NCBI RefSeq assembly: GCF_001646655.1
Contig: NZ_LPZN01000002.1
Location: 124,001 to 188,000, forward strand
DNA length: 64,000 nt
Direction: 5' to 3'
Origin: Rhodococcus gordoniae
Lineage (GTDB): Bacteria > Actinomycetota > Actinomycetes > Mycobacteriales > Mycobacteriaceae
Below are positions 1 to 8,323 of this stretch, one piece after another. How positions within the stretch are numbered: position 1 is the first letter of the stretch; each line of letters starts with the position of its first letter. Both the position numbers and the translations under genes were made by a program. The notes below the pieces were generated by a model, which was not told the DNA's origin, made no database searches, and was given only the letters and a program-made list of their open reading frames with translations.

Positions 1-687
1 GAGCATCTCCGCGTCGAGCGCGCCGTCGCCCGCGGCCAGGACGGGCGCATCGTCCGTGAGCACCCCCCGATCTCGGAGCCTGCGGCGCACCTCCGCCACC
101 GCGCGGCTCTTGCACACGCTGTTCGGCATCGTGTAGATCTTGCGGCCCTGCTGCGACGCGTTCCAGCCCCGCGCCGAACACCAGTCGTGCCAGTCGTCGA
201 GGAATCCGGCAGGTTGCGCTGCGACGTCGACGACGAGATAGCAGAACAACTCGTCGGCGATGCGGAACTTCGACACCCAGTCCTCGGAGATGCGACTGCG
301 CAGTTCGGTCGTGATCTCGTCGAGGCTCGCACCCCCCTCACGTACCGCCGACTCCACGGTTCTGCGCCAGAGTGGGTCGAGATGTCCGTCCTCGAGGATC
401 GACCCACCGTTGCTCGCGATGGCGTACCGCCACGGGCCGCCGGGGAGGTCGATGCGGCGGAACTGTTCGGGTGTGCGCGTGGTCGTCGGTACCACCGCCG
501 CCTCGTCGGCGAGGGCACGTAGTTGTCGGGCTGCGCCGTCGGTGACGTACGACAGCGGTGCACCCTCGTAGTACTCGACACACAGCAGGTCCTGCGTGGC
601 GAACTGGTCGCCGGTCATCGCGGCGCGCGAATAGATGAGGGTGCGGTCGAGGTCGGTGGCGACCAGTGCAGGCACAGGGGTGTTCAC
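1..687 (-). CDS. HAD-family hydrolase of the Ter-associated module (3' end beyond window)
   Basis: The frame is open from a GTG at 687 to the left edge, giving 229 residues of a longer protein. Motif I of the HAD phosphatases is visible near the N-terminus (TDLDRTL, with D12, D14 and T16), and a GDGALD stretch at the truncated end fits motif IV, so the metal and phosphate chemistry of a phosphohydrolase is expected. The GTG overlaps the stop of the upstream gene (GTGA), which places it last in a five-gene overlapping operon with two phosphoribosyltransferase-like proteins and a CitE-like lyase. HAD phosphatases are recurrent members of such Ter-linked biosynthetic modules. The substrate is unknown. 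Confidence 0.82.
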   Translation of the reverse strand, partial: MNTPVPALVATDLDRTLIYSRAAMTGDQFATQDLLCVEYYEGAPLSYVTDGAARQLRALADEAAVVPTTTRTPEQFRRIDLPGGPWRYAIASNGGSILEDGHLDPLWRRTVESAVREGGASLDEITTELRSRISEDWVSKFRIADELFCYLVVDVAAQPAGFLDDWHDWCSARGWNASQQGRKIYTMPNSVCKSRAVAEVRRRLRDRGVLTDDAPVLAAGDGALDAEML

Positions 688-1790
688 GGCAGGTCCTTGA
701 TCAGTCCCATACAGGAGTAGGCGAGGTCGGGGACCTCCTCGACGGGGACGTTCCGGGCAGCCGCGAGCATGCGGATGTGGGCGTGTTCGTCCGACGTGAT
801 GTCGCGCACCAGCACCTTCCAGGGAACGCGGCGCAACAGCACACGAGTCGTCTCCCCGACACCGGGTTTGACGAAGTTGACGCTCGAGATTCCGTACTGT
901 GCCCGTACTCGTTCGACGGACTCCCAGCCGGCCCAGGTGGGCGTGCGGTCGGAATCGAGCACCGCCCGTGCGGCCGAGTCGACGTCCCCGCACGTGTCGA
1001 ACTCCGCGGTCACAGCGTCGAGCAAGTGATTCGACACGTCGTCGGAAGCCAGCTCGGAGTAGAACTTCGCCCCGTGGAACTCGCCGGGGCCGATCAGCGT
1101 GTCGTTGAGGACCGTCCGTGACACCAAGCCGGAGACGGTGGAGTTCAGGCAGGCCGAGGCGATGAGGAAGTCGTCGCGCGTGCCGTAGGTGCGTACGCAG
1201 TGGCCGGGGTCCGCGAGCACGGCGAGATCGTCGGACAGGCCGGGGCCACCGCGCGCGGCGTATTCGGCGAGGGCGGCGGACAGTTCGCGTGCGATCGCCC
1301 CCTTACCGGTCCAGCCGTCGACGAAGACGACGGATTCGGGGTCGTGTCGCTCGGTAACGTAATCCAGGGCAGCGCAGTCGATTCCGCGCCCGCGAACGAT
1401 CGATGCCGTGTAGTGCGGCAGCGACAGGCCGTGCCGACGCAACGCCCACCGGCGGATCAGGATGCCGATGGGGGTGCCCGCCCGCGCGAGCGACACGAGG
1501 GTCAGGTCCGTCCCGCGTTCGGCGAGAAGCAGTTCGGTGACCGTGCCCACCGCATGCGCCAACCGGCCGGCTGTCGTGGCCAGTGCCTTGTCGAACAGTT
1601 CGCGATAGGCGGCGTCGGGCTGGTACTCGATCGGCAGGGACTCGGCGTAGTGCGCGAGACCCGCCTGGATCCGTGCCTCGCGTTCGGCGATGTCGCCCTC
1701 GAGGTCGACGTGGGAGAGGTCCTCGAGCAGCCACGTCACCTCGTCGGGTGCGTAGGAGCCGAACTCGGGTCCGGTGAGCGGCACGGTCAT
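684..1790 (-). CDS. StiP/PRTase_1-type protein with C-terminal PELOTA-like region
   Basis: This 368-aa protein matches the family catalogued both as cysteine protease StiP and as PRTase_1, found with tellurium-resistance genes. A hydrophobic strand followed by VDGWTGKG (about residues 205-215) resembles a phosphoribosyltransferase PRPP loop. The C-terminal third looks like the PELOTA-type RNA-binding domain known for the family. The ATG at 1790 is chosen because it follows a purine-rich GGGAGA and overlaps the upstream stop (ATGA); a longer frame to 1973 is the upstream gene read in another frame. The role is inferred: a step in making a nucleoside-like metabolite in the Ter module. I cannot see a protease triad. 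Confidence 0.78.
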   Translation of the reverse strand: MTVPLTGPEFGSYAPDEVTWLLEDLSHVDLEGDIAEREARIQAGLAHYAESLPIEYQPDAAYRELFDKALATTAGRLAHAVGTVTELLLAERGTDLTLVSLARAGTPIGILIRRWALRRHGLSLPHYTASIVRGRGIDCAALDYVTERHDPESVVFVDGWTGKGAIARELSAALAEYAARGGPGLSDDLAVLADPGHCVRTYGTRDDFLIASACLNSTVSGLVSRTVLNDTLIGPGEFHGAKFYSELASDDVSNHLLDAVTAEFDTCGDVDSAARAVLDSDRTPTWAGWESVERVRAQYGISSVNFVKPGVGETTRVLLRRVPWKVLVRDITSDEHAHIRMLAAARNVPVEEVPDLAYSCMGLIKDLP

Positions 1791-3064
1791 GAAATCTCCC
1801 TGTGGGTGCGCAGCACCGTCGGATCGGTTGCGGGCACGACCGCGACGAGGACGTCCTCGCCGGCTGCGGTGAGCACGTCGAGAACACCTCCCGGTGCGTG
1901 GAGGCGGTCGGTGTCGGCGGGCGAATCGATCACGAGGATCAGCTCGGGCCGGACCTCGGTCGGGGTGGGCCACTGCGCGTTGTAGAGATAGCGCGGCACC
2001 TCGTTCTCGAACTCGGTGTCGATGTGTTCGGGTGCGGTGAAGCGGAATCCGCGACGCAGCGGATATCCGTCGATGTCCATCACGTAGGCGGGGGATCGGG
2101 TCGTGGTCTGGAACCGCGTGGGCGTGCCGCGTTCGGTGAGTGTGTCGGCCAGCCGGAGCGGAAGGTACATCAGTTCCTCGTGTCCGATGACGACGGCAGG
2201 TCGCTGTGCGTCCCGCACATCGGTGATCGTGTCGGCGAGCGTTGCCAGAGCCGTGTCGAATCCCTCTGCGTCGGTTCGCAACATCCCGTGCCGGCCACCG
2301 TCCGGCACGTGCGAGGGCCAGGGCGCACGAACGAACCGGACGTCGCCGCGTCGATCACCCTCCGGATTGAGGGCAGGTTCGGGCAACGACGCGACCCGCG
2401 CGACGAGATCGTCGGGCACGACGGAGTATCCACTCGCCAGGCTCACGTGTTCGATGGTCGCGCCGAGTTCCGCTGCGACCTCCTCGGTCCGGAGGCGGTC
2501 CTGCTCCGAACGCATGTCGACGAGGGAGGCGAGCACGTACCGACCGCGAGGACGGTCGCGGTGCAGTGCGCGGATCGCGTCGAGAGCCGTTGCTCCCGTC
2601 GAGATCTCGTCGTCCACGAGAACGAGCGGCGCAGGGTTGGCGAACAGCGCGCCGGAGGTCGGTTGGAGCAGGTGGAAGGTGGCGTGCGAGTGCCCTTCCT
2701 CGAAACCGGTGAGCACCTCCGCTCCGGGGACACGCCGCCGCGTCGCGGCGAGGGCGTCGGCCACGCAGTGTCCCAGACCCGTTGCCGTCTCGGCGAACCC
2801 GAGAACGACCGCATCGGACGACGCGTCGCCCAGCAGCTCGGCGACGAGCTCGCCGAGACGGTGGCCGGCACCGCGGACCACCGCGGGCTCCGTGGGGATG
2901 TGCTTACCGAGCACCGTGGAGACCAGCAGGTGTGCTCGACGCGGATTGCGTCGCAGTCCCGGCCGGACGAGTTCGGGCACGGTGTATCCGCACGACGAGT
3001 CGACGTGTTGGAACGCAAGGCCGAGCTCTGCTGTGGCCCAAGGAGTATCGAGCAGGTAGGTCAT
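1787..3064 (-). CDS. Phosphoribosyltransferase with TRSP domain (PRTase_2-TRSP)
   Basis: A 425-aa protein. The signature PRPP-binding loop is clear (VLVDDEISTGAT, hydrophobic strand, two acidic residues, then STG) in the N-terminal half. The C-terminal half, with an SPAYVMDIDGYPLRRGF segment, fits the TRSP domain that follows PRTase_2 in Ter-linked proteins. It starts at an ATG overlapping the upstream stop by ATGA, so translation is probably coupled along the operon. Orotate PRT-like transfer of ribose 5-phosphate to an unknown base is the family-level expectation. Together with the HAD, StiP-type and CitE-like neighbours it would build and trim a nucleoside-like compound. Confidence 0.82.
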   Translation of the reverse strand: MTYLLDTPWATAELGLAFQHVDSSCGYTVPELVRPGLRRNPRRAHLLVSTVLGKHIPTEPAVVRGAGHRLGELVAELLGDASSDAVVLGFAETATGLGHCVADALAATRRRVPGAEVLTGFEEGHSHATFHLLQPTSGALFANPAPLVLVDDEISTGATALDAIRALHRDRPRGRYVLASLVDMRSEQDRLRTEEVAAELGATIEHVSLASGYSVVPDDLVARVASLPEPALNPEGDRRGDVRFVRAPWPSHVPDGGRHGMLRTDAEGFDTALATLADTITDVRDAQRPAVVIGHEELMYLPLRLADTLTERGTPTRFQTTTRSPAYVMDIDGYPLRRGFRFTAPEHIDTEFENEVPRYLYNAQWPTPTEVRPELILVIDSPADTDRLHAPGGVLDVLTAAGEDVLVAVVPATDPTVLRTHREIS

Positions 3065-4251
3065 CGGTCCACCAGCGCCGTCAGCAGGTCGACGAAGGTG
3101 ATCCCCTTGCGCGTGACACCGAACACCGACGCGCGCACCAGGGTCTGCTCGGCCCAGGTGCGGTGCGGGCGGCGTTCGTTCATCTTGTTGCCGTATCCCG
3201 ATGCCTGCACACCCCCGGTGTCGCGATCGAGGATGTCGGTCGCATCGTGGTACTCCTCGTGCGTGACGGCCGACAAGGCGTGCACCGCAGCGACATGCGA
3301 CGGGTGGATGACCGTCTTGCCCTGGATCCCGTTGGCCCGGTCGAGGGCGATCTCGCGCAGCAGGCCGTCGAGATCGCGGCTGACGAGTTGCTGGCGGAAC
3401 AGCACGGCATCCTGTTCCTCGAACGGTGTCGAACGCAGCATCGGCCGAAACATGCGCTCGTGGTCGGCGAAATACTCCCAGACGGGTCCGGTGATGACGA
3501 AACCCGTTCCGTCGGTCCGTCCGAGATGGTTCACCACATCGGCGATCACATCGACGACGACCCGCACGTCGTAGATCGTCAGGTCGCGGTCGCGCCGGAT
3601 CCCGAAGGTGGCACACATGTCGGTCGCCCCGAGCCGGACGGCAAGGATGCGGTCGCGGTGTTCGGCGAGAATCCCGGAGATCGCACGCAACTCGTCGTCC
3701 CGGGTCTCGCGATGCACGACCTCCGCCGATTCGATGACGGGCATCGCATAGAGATGGCGGCCGAGCAGGGCCGATGCCGCGGCGACCGCCTCGAGGAAGG
3801 CGGGACCGGTGCGTGCGGTGAACTTCGGCACCACGAATCCGGTGAGCACGGTCTTGCCGGCGCCGAGCATGGACGCCACCCGCTCGATGCCGTCGGCGGT
3901 GCGCACACGAACGAACAACATCATCGTCGACGGTCCGTTCGCGGCGAGGGCGTCGAGGGTCGCGACGGCGTTCCGCAGGCCCTGCTCGACTTCGTCGTCG
4001 GCGACGGCGTCCTCGAGGTCGAGCACCATCGAGGTCACGCCTTCGGCGCCGCGCCTGGTGATCGTCGCGACGAGATCACCGCGCGTGGCGGGTACATACA
4101 GCGTGGCACCGAGAGCGGTCGCCAGACGGTCGCGGTTGTCGCCGTGCCCGAACGGCTCGGGACGGTGCAGGAACAATTCCTCCGACGTCGCGCCGTCGAG
4201 ATGCCGGAAGTGCTGCATGGCGCGCACTTCGGTAAGCGTGGCCCCCCTCAT
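3061..4251 (-). CDS. HpcH/HpaI aldolase / citrate lyase beta (CitE)-like protein
   Basis: The 396-aa TIM-barrel protein carries the CitE-type MVLDLEDAV segment that supplies an acidic magnesium ligand, and a GATDMCATFGI segment later in the barrel. Family members cleave or form C-C bonds of CoA esters or 2-keto acids. At about 400 aa it is longer than the usual ~290-aa CitE, as in the Ter-associated branch. The ATG at 4251 overlaps the upstream stop (ATGA); a second ATG at 4218 is possible. It is in the middle of the overlapping operon, so it is inferred to attach or remove a short acyl group on the module's metabolite. Confidence 0.82.
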   Translation of the reverse strand: MRGATLTEVRAMQHFRHLDGATSEELFLHRPEPFGHGDNRDRLATALGATLYVPATRGDLVATITRRGAEGVTSMVLDLEDAVADDEVEQGLRNAVATLDALAANGPSTMMLFVRVRTADGIERVASMLGAGKTVLTGFVVPKFTARTGPAFLEAVAAASALLGRHLYAMPVIESAEVVHRETRDDELRAISGILAEHRDRILAVRLGATDMCATFGIRRDRDLTIYDVRVVVDVIADVVNHLGRTDGTGFVITGPVWEYFADHERMFRPMLRSTPFEEQDAVLFRQQLVSRDLDGLLREIALDRANGIQGKTVIHPSHVAAVHALSAVTHEEYHDATDILDRDTGGVQASGYGNKMNERRPHRTWAEQTLVRASVFGVTRKGITFVDLLTALVDR

Positions 4252-5477
4252 ACGTTCTCGGTCCGTCCTCTCATTCGATCGACCACTCCTGCGATGAAGG
4301 TCGACACCGCATCCAAATCTCTGACGTAGGCCCAGTAGTCGGGGTGCACACCGGTGAGTGCGTCGACGGCCCTGTCGATCCGGCTCAACTGCGAGTCGAG
4401 GACGGAACCCCATTCTGCGGCCAGTCCGCGTTGCACTGCCAGGTGTTGTGCGTCACGGAGACGGAACCGTACCTCGTCGACCTTGGCCCCCGGATTCTGT
4501 CGGACGGAGCGCAGGGTCGCGAGTCGTGAGGTCACGGCGTCGACCAGTTCTTCGGCGCGGGACAGTTCGGCGCGGATCGCCGCAACCAGCGCGAGCGCGT
4601 CCTCGGGCCTGCCCTCCTTCGCTGCCGCGCGAGCGTGCGTGAGCTGGTCTTCCGCGCGAGCGAGAAGCTCTCGCGCCCGCGTCTCGTTGCCGGACAGATC
4701 CGCGGAACTGGCGGCGTTGAACTCCCTGAGCAGCGCGGAGAAAGCGGGCGCGAGGCCCTCGGCTCGTGTCCGGACTGCTCCGAGCCGGGTGGTGACCGAG
4801 GCGAGGGTGCGTGCGGCCTCGTCGCGGCGGCCCGGAGCCTGCGCGAGCGCGGTGCGGAGGACCGCCGTCGCTTCTTCGACCCGAAGGGCGGCCGTGCGGG
4901 TCGCGCCCACTCCGTGCGCCGCATCGAGACTGTTCAGCGCCTTCTCGAGTGCGTCGGTGGCCGCGCGCACCGATGGATAGTGAGCAAAGGCCACGAAGTC
5001 GGGTTGCTGCGTCGCGGCGAGAACGCCCTGCGCTTCGGTGCGTATCCGGTGCGCGAGCTCGGGCACGGTGTTCGCCACGGCCGTCATGTGCTCGAGGTGA
5101 CCCTGATTGTTTCCGAAGAATTCATCAAGTGTTCGTATTGCTTCGGAAATCTGGTGCAACGCCTGCTCGTAGGCGGGCGCAGGAGCGAGCGGTCGGTCCG
5201 GATCCGTCACTGCCAGCTGAAGATACGTCTCCCCGGCGCGATAACACACCTGCCGGATCGGATCCCACTCACGGAGCAGATGCCGTTCGGGTTCGAACTC
5301 GTGGGACGCGGCGACACCGGTCTCGATGACGGACTGGCGCTTGTCCATGTCGAGGAACGCCGCGACCATCGCATCGTGTGCACGACGAGCCACGGGATCT
5401 TCCGCATATTCCCCGCCGAACAGGCGGCGCGTCCATCGGCTCGCCACAGAACCGAATGGTACTGGGCGCACGTCCAC
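4248..5477 (-). CDS. Helix-rich protein of unknown function, first gene of Ter biosynthetic operon
   Basis: I do not recognise this 409-aa protein. It lacks a signal peptide or membrane segments. From about residue 100 it is dominated by Ala/Glu/Arg/Leu-rich helices with heptad-like spacing, so coiled coils are likely, with repeated Arg-Ala-Arg-Glu-Leu-type segments around 230-330. The N-terminal 60 residues contain a basic Trp/Arg patch. It is the promoter-proximal gene of the five-gene overlapping operon and is divergent from terD, which suggests a scaffold or regulatory partner of the Ter complex. It does not look like TelA. The start at 5477 is the only upstream ATG in frame; its RBS is weak. 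Confidence 0.7.
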   Translation of the reverse strand: MDVRPVPFGSVASRWTRRLFGGEYAEDPVARRAHDAMVAAFLDMDKRQSVIETGVAASHEFEPERHLLREWDPIRQVCYRAGETYLQLAVTDPDRPLAPAPAYEQALHQISEAIRTLDEFFGNNQGHLEHMTAVANTVPELAHRIRTEAQGVLAATQQPDFVAFAHYPSVRAATDALEKALNSLDAAHGVGATRTAALRVEEATAVLRTALAQAPGRRDEAARTLASVTTRLGAVRTRAEGLAPAFSALLREFNAASSADLSGNETRARELLARAEDQLTHARAAAKEGRPEDALALVAAIRAELSRAEELVDAVTSRLATLRSVRQNPGAKVDEVRFRLRDAQHLAVQRGLAAEWGSVLDSQLSRIDRAVDALTGVHPDYWAYVRDLDAVSTFIAGVVDRMRGRTENV

Positions 5478-5662
5478 CCGGCCGACGCGTCGCCTTTCCG
5501 CCGGTCGGAACCGTGGTCCGTACGTCTCGGGGAATCACTGCACGGGACCGGGCATAGTGGATATGGGCGTACCCCACGACAACAACTAGTGTGGGGAGAC
5601 ACGCACACCGCGCGTGCCCTACACCGGTACGTCGACCGTTGGAACGATCGAAAGGACCCCGC
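5478..5662. promoter_or_regulatory. Divergent promoter region of the Ter module
   Basis: This 185-bp gap separates the five-gene minus-strand operon from terD on the plus strand and must hold both promoters. A short dyad, CCCCAC (5572-5577) and GTGGGG (5591-5596) with a 13-bp spacer, lies 67 bp before the terD start and could be a regulator site. An RBS (AAAGGA, about 5650) precedes the terD ATG. No -35/-10 pair is convincing by eye. Confidence 0.4.
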
Positions 5663-6238
5663 ATGGGCGTCAGCTTGACCAAGGGCGGAAACGTCTCCCT
5701 CACCAAGGAAGCTCCGAACCTGACGGCAGTGTCCGTCGGCCTGGGCTGGGACGTTCGCACCACCACCGGCACCGACTTCGACCTCGACGCCAGCGCCATC
5801 GCGACCGGGGCGGACAAGAAGGTCGTCTCCGACCAGCACTTCGTCTTCTTCAACAACCTCAAGTCGCCCGACGGCGCGATCGAGCACGTCGGCGACAACC
5901 GCACCGGTGAGGGCGAAGGCGACGACGAGATCATCAATGTCGACCTCGCCGCCACCCCGGCGAACATCGAGAGCATCTTCTTCCCGGTCTCGATCTACGA
6001 TGCCGACGCCCGCAGCCAGTCGTTCGGCCAGGTCCGCAACGCGTACATCCGCGTCGTCGACCGCGCGAACGGCAACGAACTCGCTCGCTACGACCTGACC
6101 GAGGACGCCTCGACCGAGACCGCCATGGTGTTCGGCGAGCTGTACCGCAACGGTGCGGAGTGGAAGTTCCGTGCCATCGGCCAGGGCTACGCGTCCGGCC
6201 TCGCGGGCATCGCTCGCGACTACGGCGTCAACGTCTAG
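5663..6238 (+). CDS. terD: TerD-family tellurium/stress-resistance protein
   Basis: The 191-aa cytosolic protein begins [18 protein letters not shown], the classic TerD/TerZ opening, and has acidic motifs ([21 protein letters not shown]) that bind calcium in characterised TerD proteins. Length and motif order are normal for the family. The ATG at 5663 is preceded by AAAGGA; an upstream in-frame extension to 5591 is Arg/Pro-rich and is rejected. It is the first gene on the plus-strand arm of the module, ahead of the TerC-like gene, and is closed by a strong hairpin. TerD proteins are thought to sense or buffer metal or envelope stress at the membrane with TerC. Confidence 0.95.
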   Translation: MGVSLTKGGNVSLTKEAPNLTAVSVGLGWDVRTTTGTDFDLDASAIATGADKKVVSDQHFVFFNNLKSPDGAIEHVGDNRTGEGEGDDEIINVDLAATPANIESIFFPVSIYDADARSQSFGQVRNAYIRVVDRANGNELARYDLTEDASTETAMVFGELYRNGAEWKFRAIGQGYASGLAGIARDYGVNV

Positions 6239-6249
6239 TTCGTCGCTCC

Positions 6250-6285
6250 GGTTCCGGCTTCGGTCGCCGCACCGAAGCCGGAACC
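6250..6285 (+). terminator. Hairpin after terD
   Basis: A perfect 15-bp inverted repeat (6250-6264 and 6271-6285) with a 6-nt loop lies 11 bp past the terD stop. No T-tract follows, so it may slow or stabilise the 3' end rather than fully terminate ahead of the TerC-like gene. Confidence 0.65.
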
Positions 6286-6340
6286 GATCTGCAGTAACCA
6301 CCCTGCAACGCCCTGATTCCGATTAGAAAGGCCACGCTTC

Positions 6341-7447
6341 GTGGTTCTGCGAATATTCGGTCCGTCGATGGTCGTCACCGTTGTCTCTCTGGTGGTGGCG
6401 TTCCTCTACGGCGGCCCACAAGCTCTGTTCCTCTGCGTGATCCTCGGCATCCTCGAGGTCTCGTTGTCGTTCGACAATGCGGTCATCAACGCCACCGTGC
6501 TGCGGCGGATGAGCGAGTTCTGGCAGAAGATCTTCCTCACCATCGGCATCCTCATCGCCGTCTTCGGTATGCGTCTGATCTTCCCCCTCGCGATCGTGTG
6601 GATCGCGTCCGGGCTCGGTCCCATCGCGGCACTGGACCTGGCGCTCAACCCGCCGGCCGACGGCGCCGCCTACTTCCCGGACGGCAGCCCCAGCTACGAG
6701 ACCCTGATCACCGACGCGCATCCGCAGATCGCAGCGTTCGGCGGCATGTTCCTGCTGATGCTGTTCCTGCACTTCATCCTCGAAGACCGCGAGATCAAGT
6801 GGCTCGAATGGCTCGAGCGTCCCCTCGCGAAGGCCGGCAAGCTCGAGCAACTCGAGGTTGTCGTCGCGACGGTGCTGCTGCTCATCACCGCCACCGTCAT
6901 CGCCCCGGACGACAAGGTCTCGACCGTCATGATCGCCGGCGCACTCGGCATGATCACCTACATCGCGGTCAACGGACTCGGCGAGATGTTCCACATCCCC
7001 GAGGAAGGCGAAGAGACCGGCGGCGGCCCGAGCGGCCTCGCCAAGGCCACCGGTAAGGCCGGCTTCTTCCTGTTCCTCTACCTCGAGGTGCTCGACGCGT
7101 CGTTCTCGTTCGACGGTGTCATCGGCGCCTTCGCCATCACGTCCGACCCGATCATCATCGCCCTGGGCCTCGGCTTCATCGGCGCGATGTTCGTCCGCTC
7201 GATCACCATCTTCCTGGTGCGCAAGGGCACGCTGTCCGACTACGTGTACCTCGAGCACGGTGCCCACTGGGCCATCGGTGCGCTGGCACTGATCCTGCTG
7301 TACTCGATCGGTACGCACGTGCCGGAGGTCGTCACCGGCCTGGTCGGTGTCGCCCTGATCGGTGCGGCGTTCGCCTCGAGCATCTACCGCAACCGCAAGA
7401 TCGCGGCGCGGGAAGGCGAAGATGCTGTGAAGACCACCATCCCCTGA
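6341..7447 (+). CDS. TerC-like DUF475 integral membrane protein
   Basis: A 368-aa polytopic membrane protein with about nine or ten hydrophobic segments. Two copies of the TerC-superfamily signature are visible: LEVSLSFDNAVINA near residue 38 and LEVLDASFSFDGVIGAF near 250. Their acidic residues probably line a metal path. The length and the central insert mark it as the DUF475 branch usually found beside terD. It starts at GTG 6341 after AGAAAGG (6325-6331). It lies between two terD-type genes and ends in a strong terminator. The inferred role is metal efflux, or anchoring the TerD complex in the membrane; transport has not been shown by sequence alone. Confidence 0.9.
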   Translation: MVLRIFGPSMVVTVVSLVVAFLYGGPQALFLCVILGILEVSLSFDNAVINATVLRRMSEFWQKIFLTIGILIAVFGMRLIFPLAIVWIASGLGPIAALDLALNPPADGAAYFPDGSPSYETLITDAHPQIAAFGGMFLLMLFLHFILEDREIKWLEWLERPLAKAGKLEQLEVVVATVLLLITATVIAPDDKVSTVMIAGALGMITYIAVNGLGEMFHIPEEGEETGGGPSGLAKATGKAGFFLFLYLEVLDASFSFDGVIGAFAITSDPIIIALGLGFIGAMFVRSITIFLVRKGTLSDYVYLEHGAHWAIGALALILLYSIGTHVPEVVTGLVGVALIGAAFASSIYRNRKIAAREGEDAVKTTIP

Positions 7448-7472
7448 TCTTCGACAGTTCGAATCACATGCC

Positions 7473-7516
7473 GATGGGAGCCCCCGATCCGACATCTCGG
7501 ATCGGGGGCTCCCATC
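7473..7516 (+). terminator. Rho-independent terminator after TerC-like gene
   Basis: A 19-bp perfect stem (7473-7491 / 7498-7516) with a 6-nt loop is followed by GCTTTT. It separates the TerC-like gene from the second terD-like gene, which therefore probably has its own promoter within 7517-7569. Confidence 0.85.
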
Positions 7517-7569
7517 GCTTTTCCGTATCACACGCGCATTCGCGCAGCCACTCCCACGAAAGGCTCGAC

Positions 7570-8229
7570 ATGGCCATCGACTACAACAAGAAGCCCGAGC
7601 AGAACGCCGGCGGCATCAACCTGAGCAAGATCAACCTCACCAAGGAATCACCCACCGTCAGCCTCTCCAAGGCCGGATCGGGCCGAGGTGTGACGCGGGT
7701 GAACCTCAACTGGTCGCGCGGTGAGCAGAAGAAGGGCTTCCTCGCGAAGCTCACCGGCGCGAGCGGTGGCGTGGACCTCGACCTCGGTTGCCTCTTCGAA
7801 CTCGCCGACGGTTCCAAGGGCGTCATTCAGGCCCTCGGCAACAGCTTCGGCGCGCTGAACACCGCGCCCTACATCCACCTCGACGGCGACGACCGCACCG
7901 GTTCGAGCACCGGCGGCGAGAACATGTCCGTCAACCTCGAACGTCCCGAACTGTTCAAGCGCGTGCTGATCTTCGCGATGATCTACGAGGGTGCCCCCAA
8001 CTGGGCCGCCGTGGACGGCGTCGTCACCCTCACCCCGCCGTCCGGCCCGCAGATCGAGGTTCGCCTGGACTCGCCCAACAACGGCGCGCGGATCTGCGCG
8101 ATCGCGATGCTGCAGAACACCGGGCAGGGCATCACCGTCGAACGCCTCGTCCAGTACATCGACGGCAGCCAGTCCGACCTCGACCGCGCCTTCGGGTGGG
8201 GCATGCAGTGGCAGGCGGGGCGTAAGTAG
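7570..8229 (+). CDS. Second TerD-family protein (divergent, 219 aa)
   Basis: TerD-domain features include the LSKINLTKESPTVSLSK opening, GVDLDLGCLFEL, and YIHLDGDDRTG with an acidic calcium-type site. It is about 30 aa longer than the first TerD and carries an extra N-terminal segment with a duplicated KIN/KSP strand, plus a basic insert (GEQKKGFLAKL, about residues 52-65). The sequence differs enough from the 5663 gene that it is an old paralogue rather than a recent duplication. ATG 7570 follows GAAAGG. It is bounded by terminators on both sides, so it is a monocistronic unit. Expected partner: the TerC-like membrane protein. Confidence 0.92.
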   Translation: MAIDYNKKPEQNAGGINLSKINLTKESPTVSLSKAGSGRGVTRVNLNWSRGEQKKGFLAKLTGASGGVDLDLGCLFELADGSKGVIQALGNSFGALNTAPYIHLDGDDRTGSSTGGENMSVNLERPELFKRVLIFAMIYEGAPNWAAVDGVVTLTPPSGPQIEVRLDSPNNGARICAIAMLQNTGQGITVERLVQYIDGSQSDLDRAFGWGMQWQAGRK

Positions 8230-8268
8230 CTCTACTGCGGATTTCCCGGTCGAAGGAGCGGGGCACAG

Positions 8269-8300
8269 GAGATCCCGTCGGCGCGTGCCGGCGGGATCTC
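8269..8300 (+). terminator. Terminator after second terD-like gene
   Basis: A 14-bp stem (8269-8282 / 8287-8300, one G-T pair) with a GCGT loop lies between this gene and the convergent hemerythrin-like gene. It could serve both directions. Confidence 0.6.
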
Positions 8301-8323
8301 GGTGGTTACGACGTGTGCCGCTC

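Noticed and set aside
684-1790. A true cysteine protease role for the StiP-family protein
   Set aside because: The family name suggests it, but no Cys-His-Asp arrangement is evident and the PRPP-loop-like segment and neighbours favour nucleotide-type chemistry.
6239-6340. Possible yybP-ykoY manganese riboswitch before the TerC-like gene
   Set aside because: TerC-type genes often carry one, but apart from the terD hairpin I could not find the conserved paired loops in this 102-bp gap.
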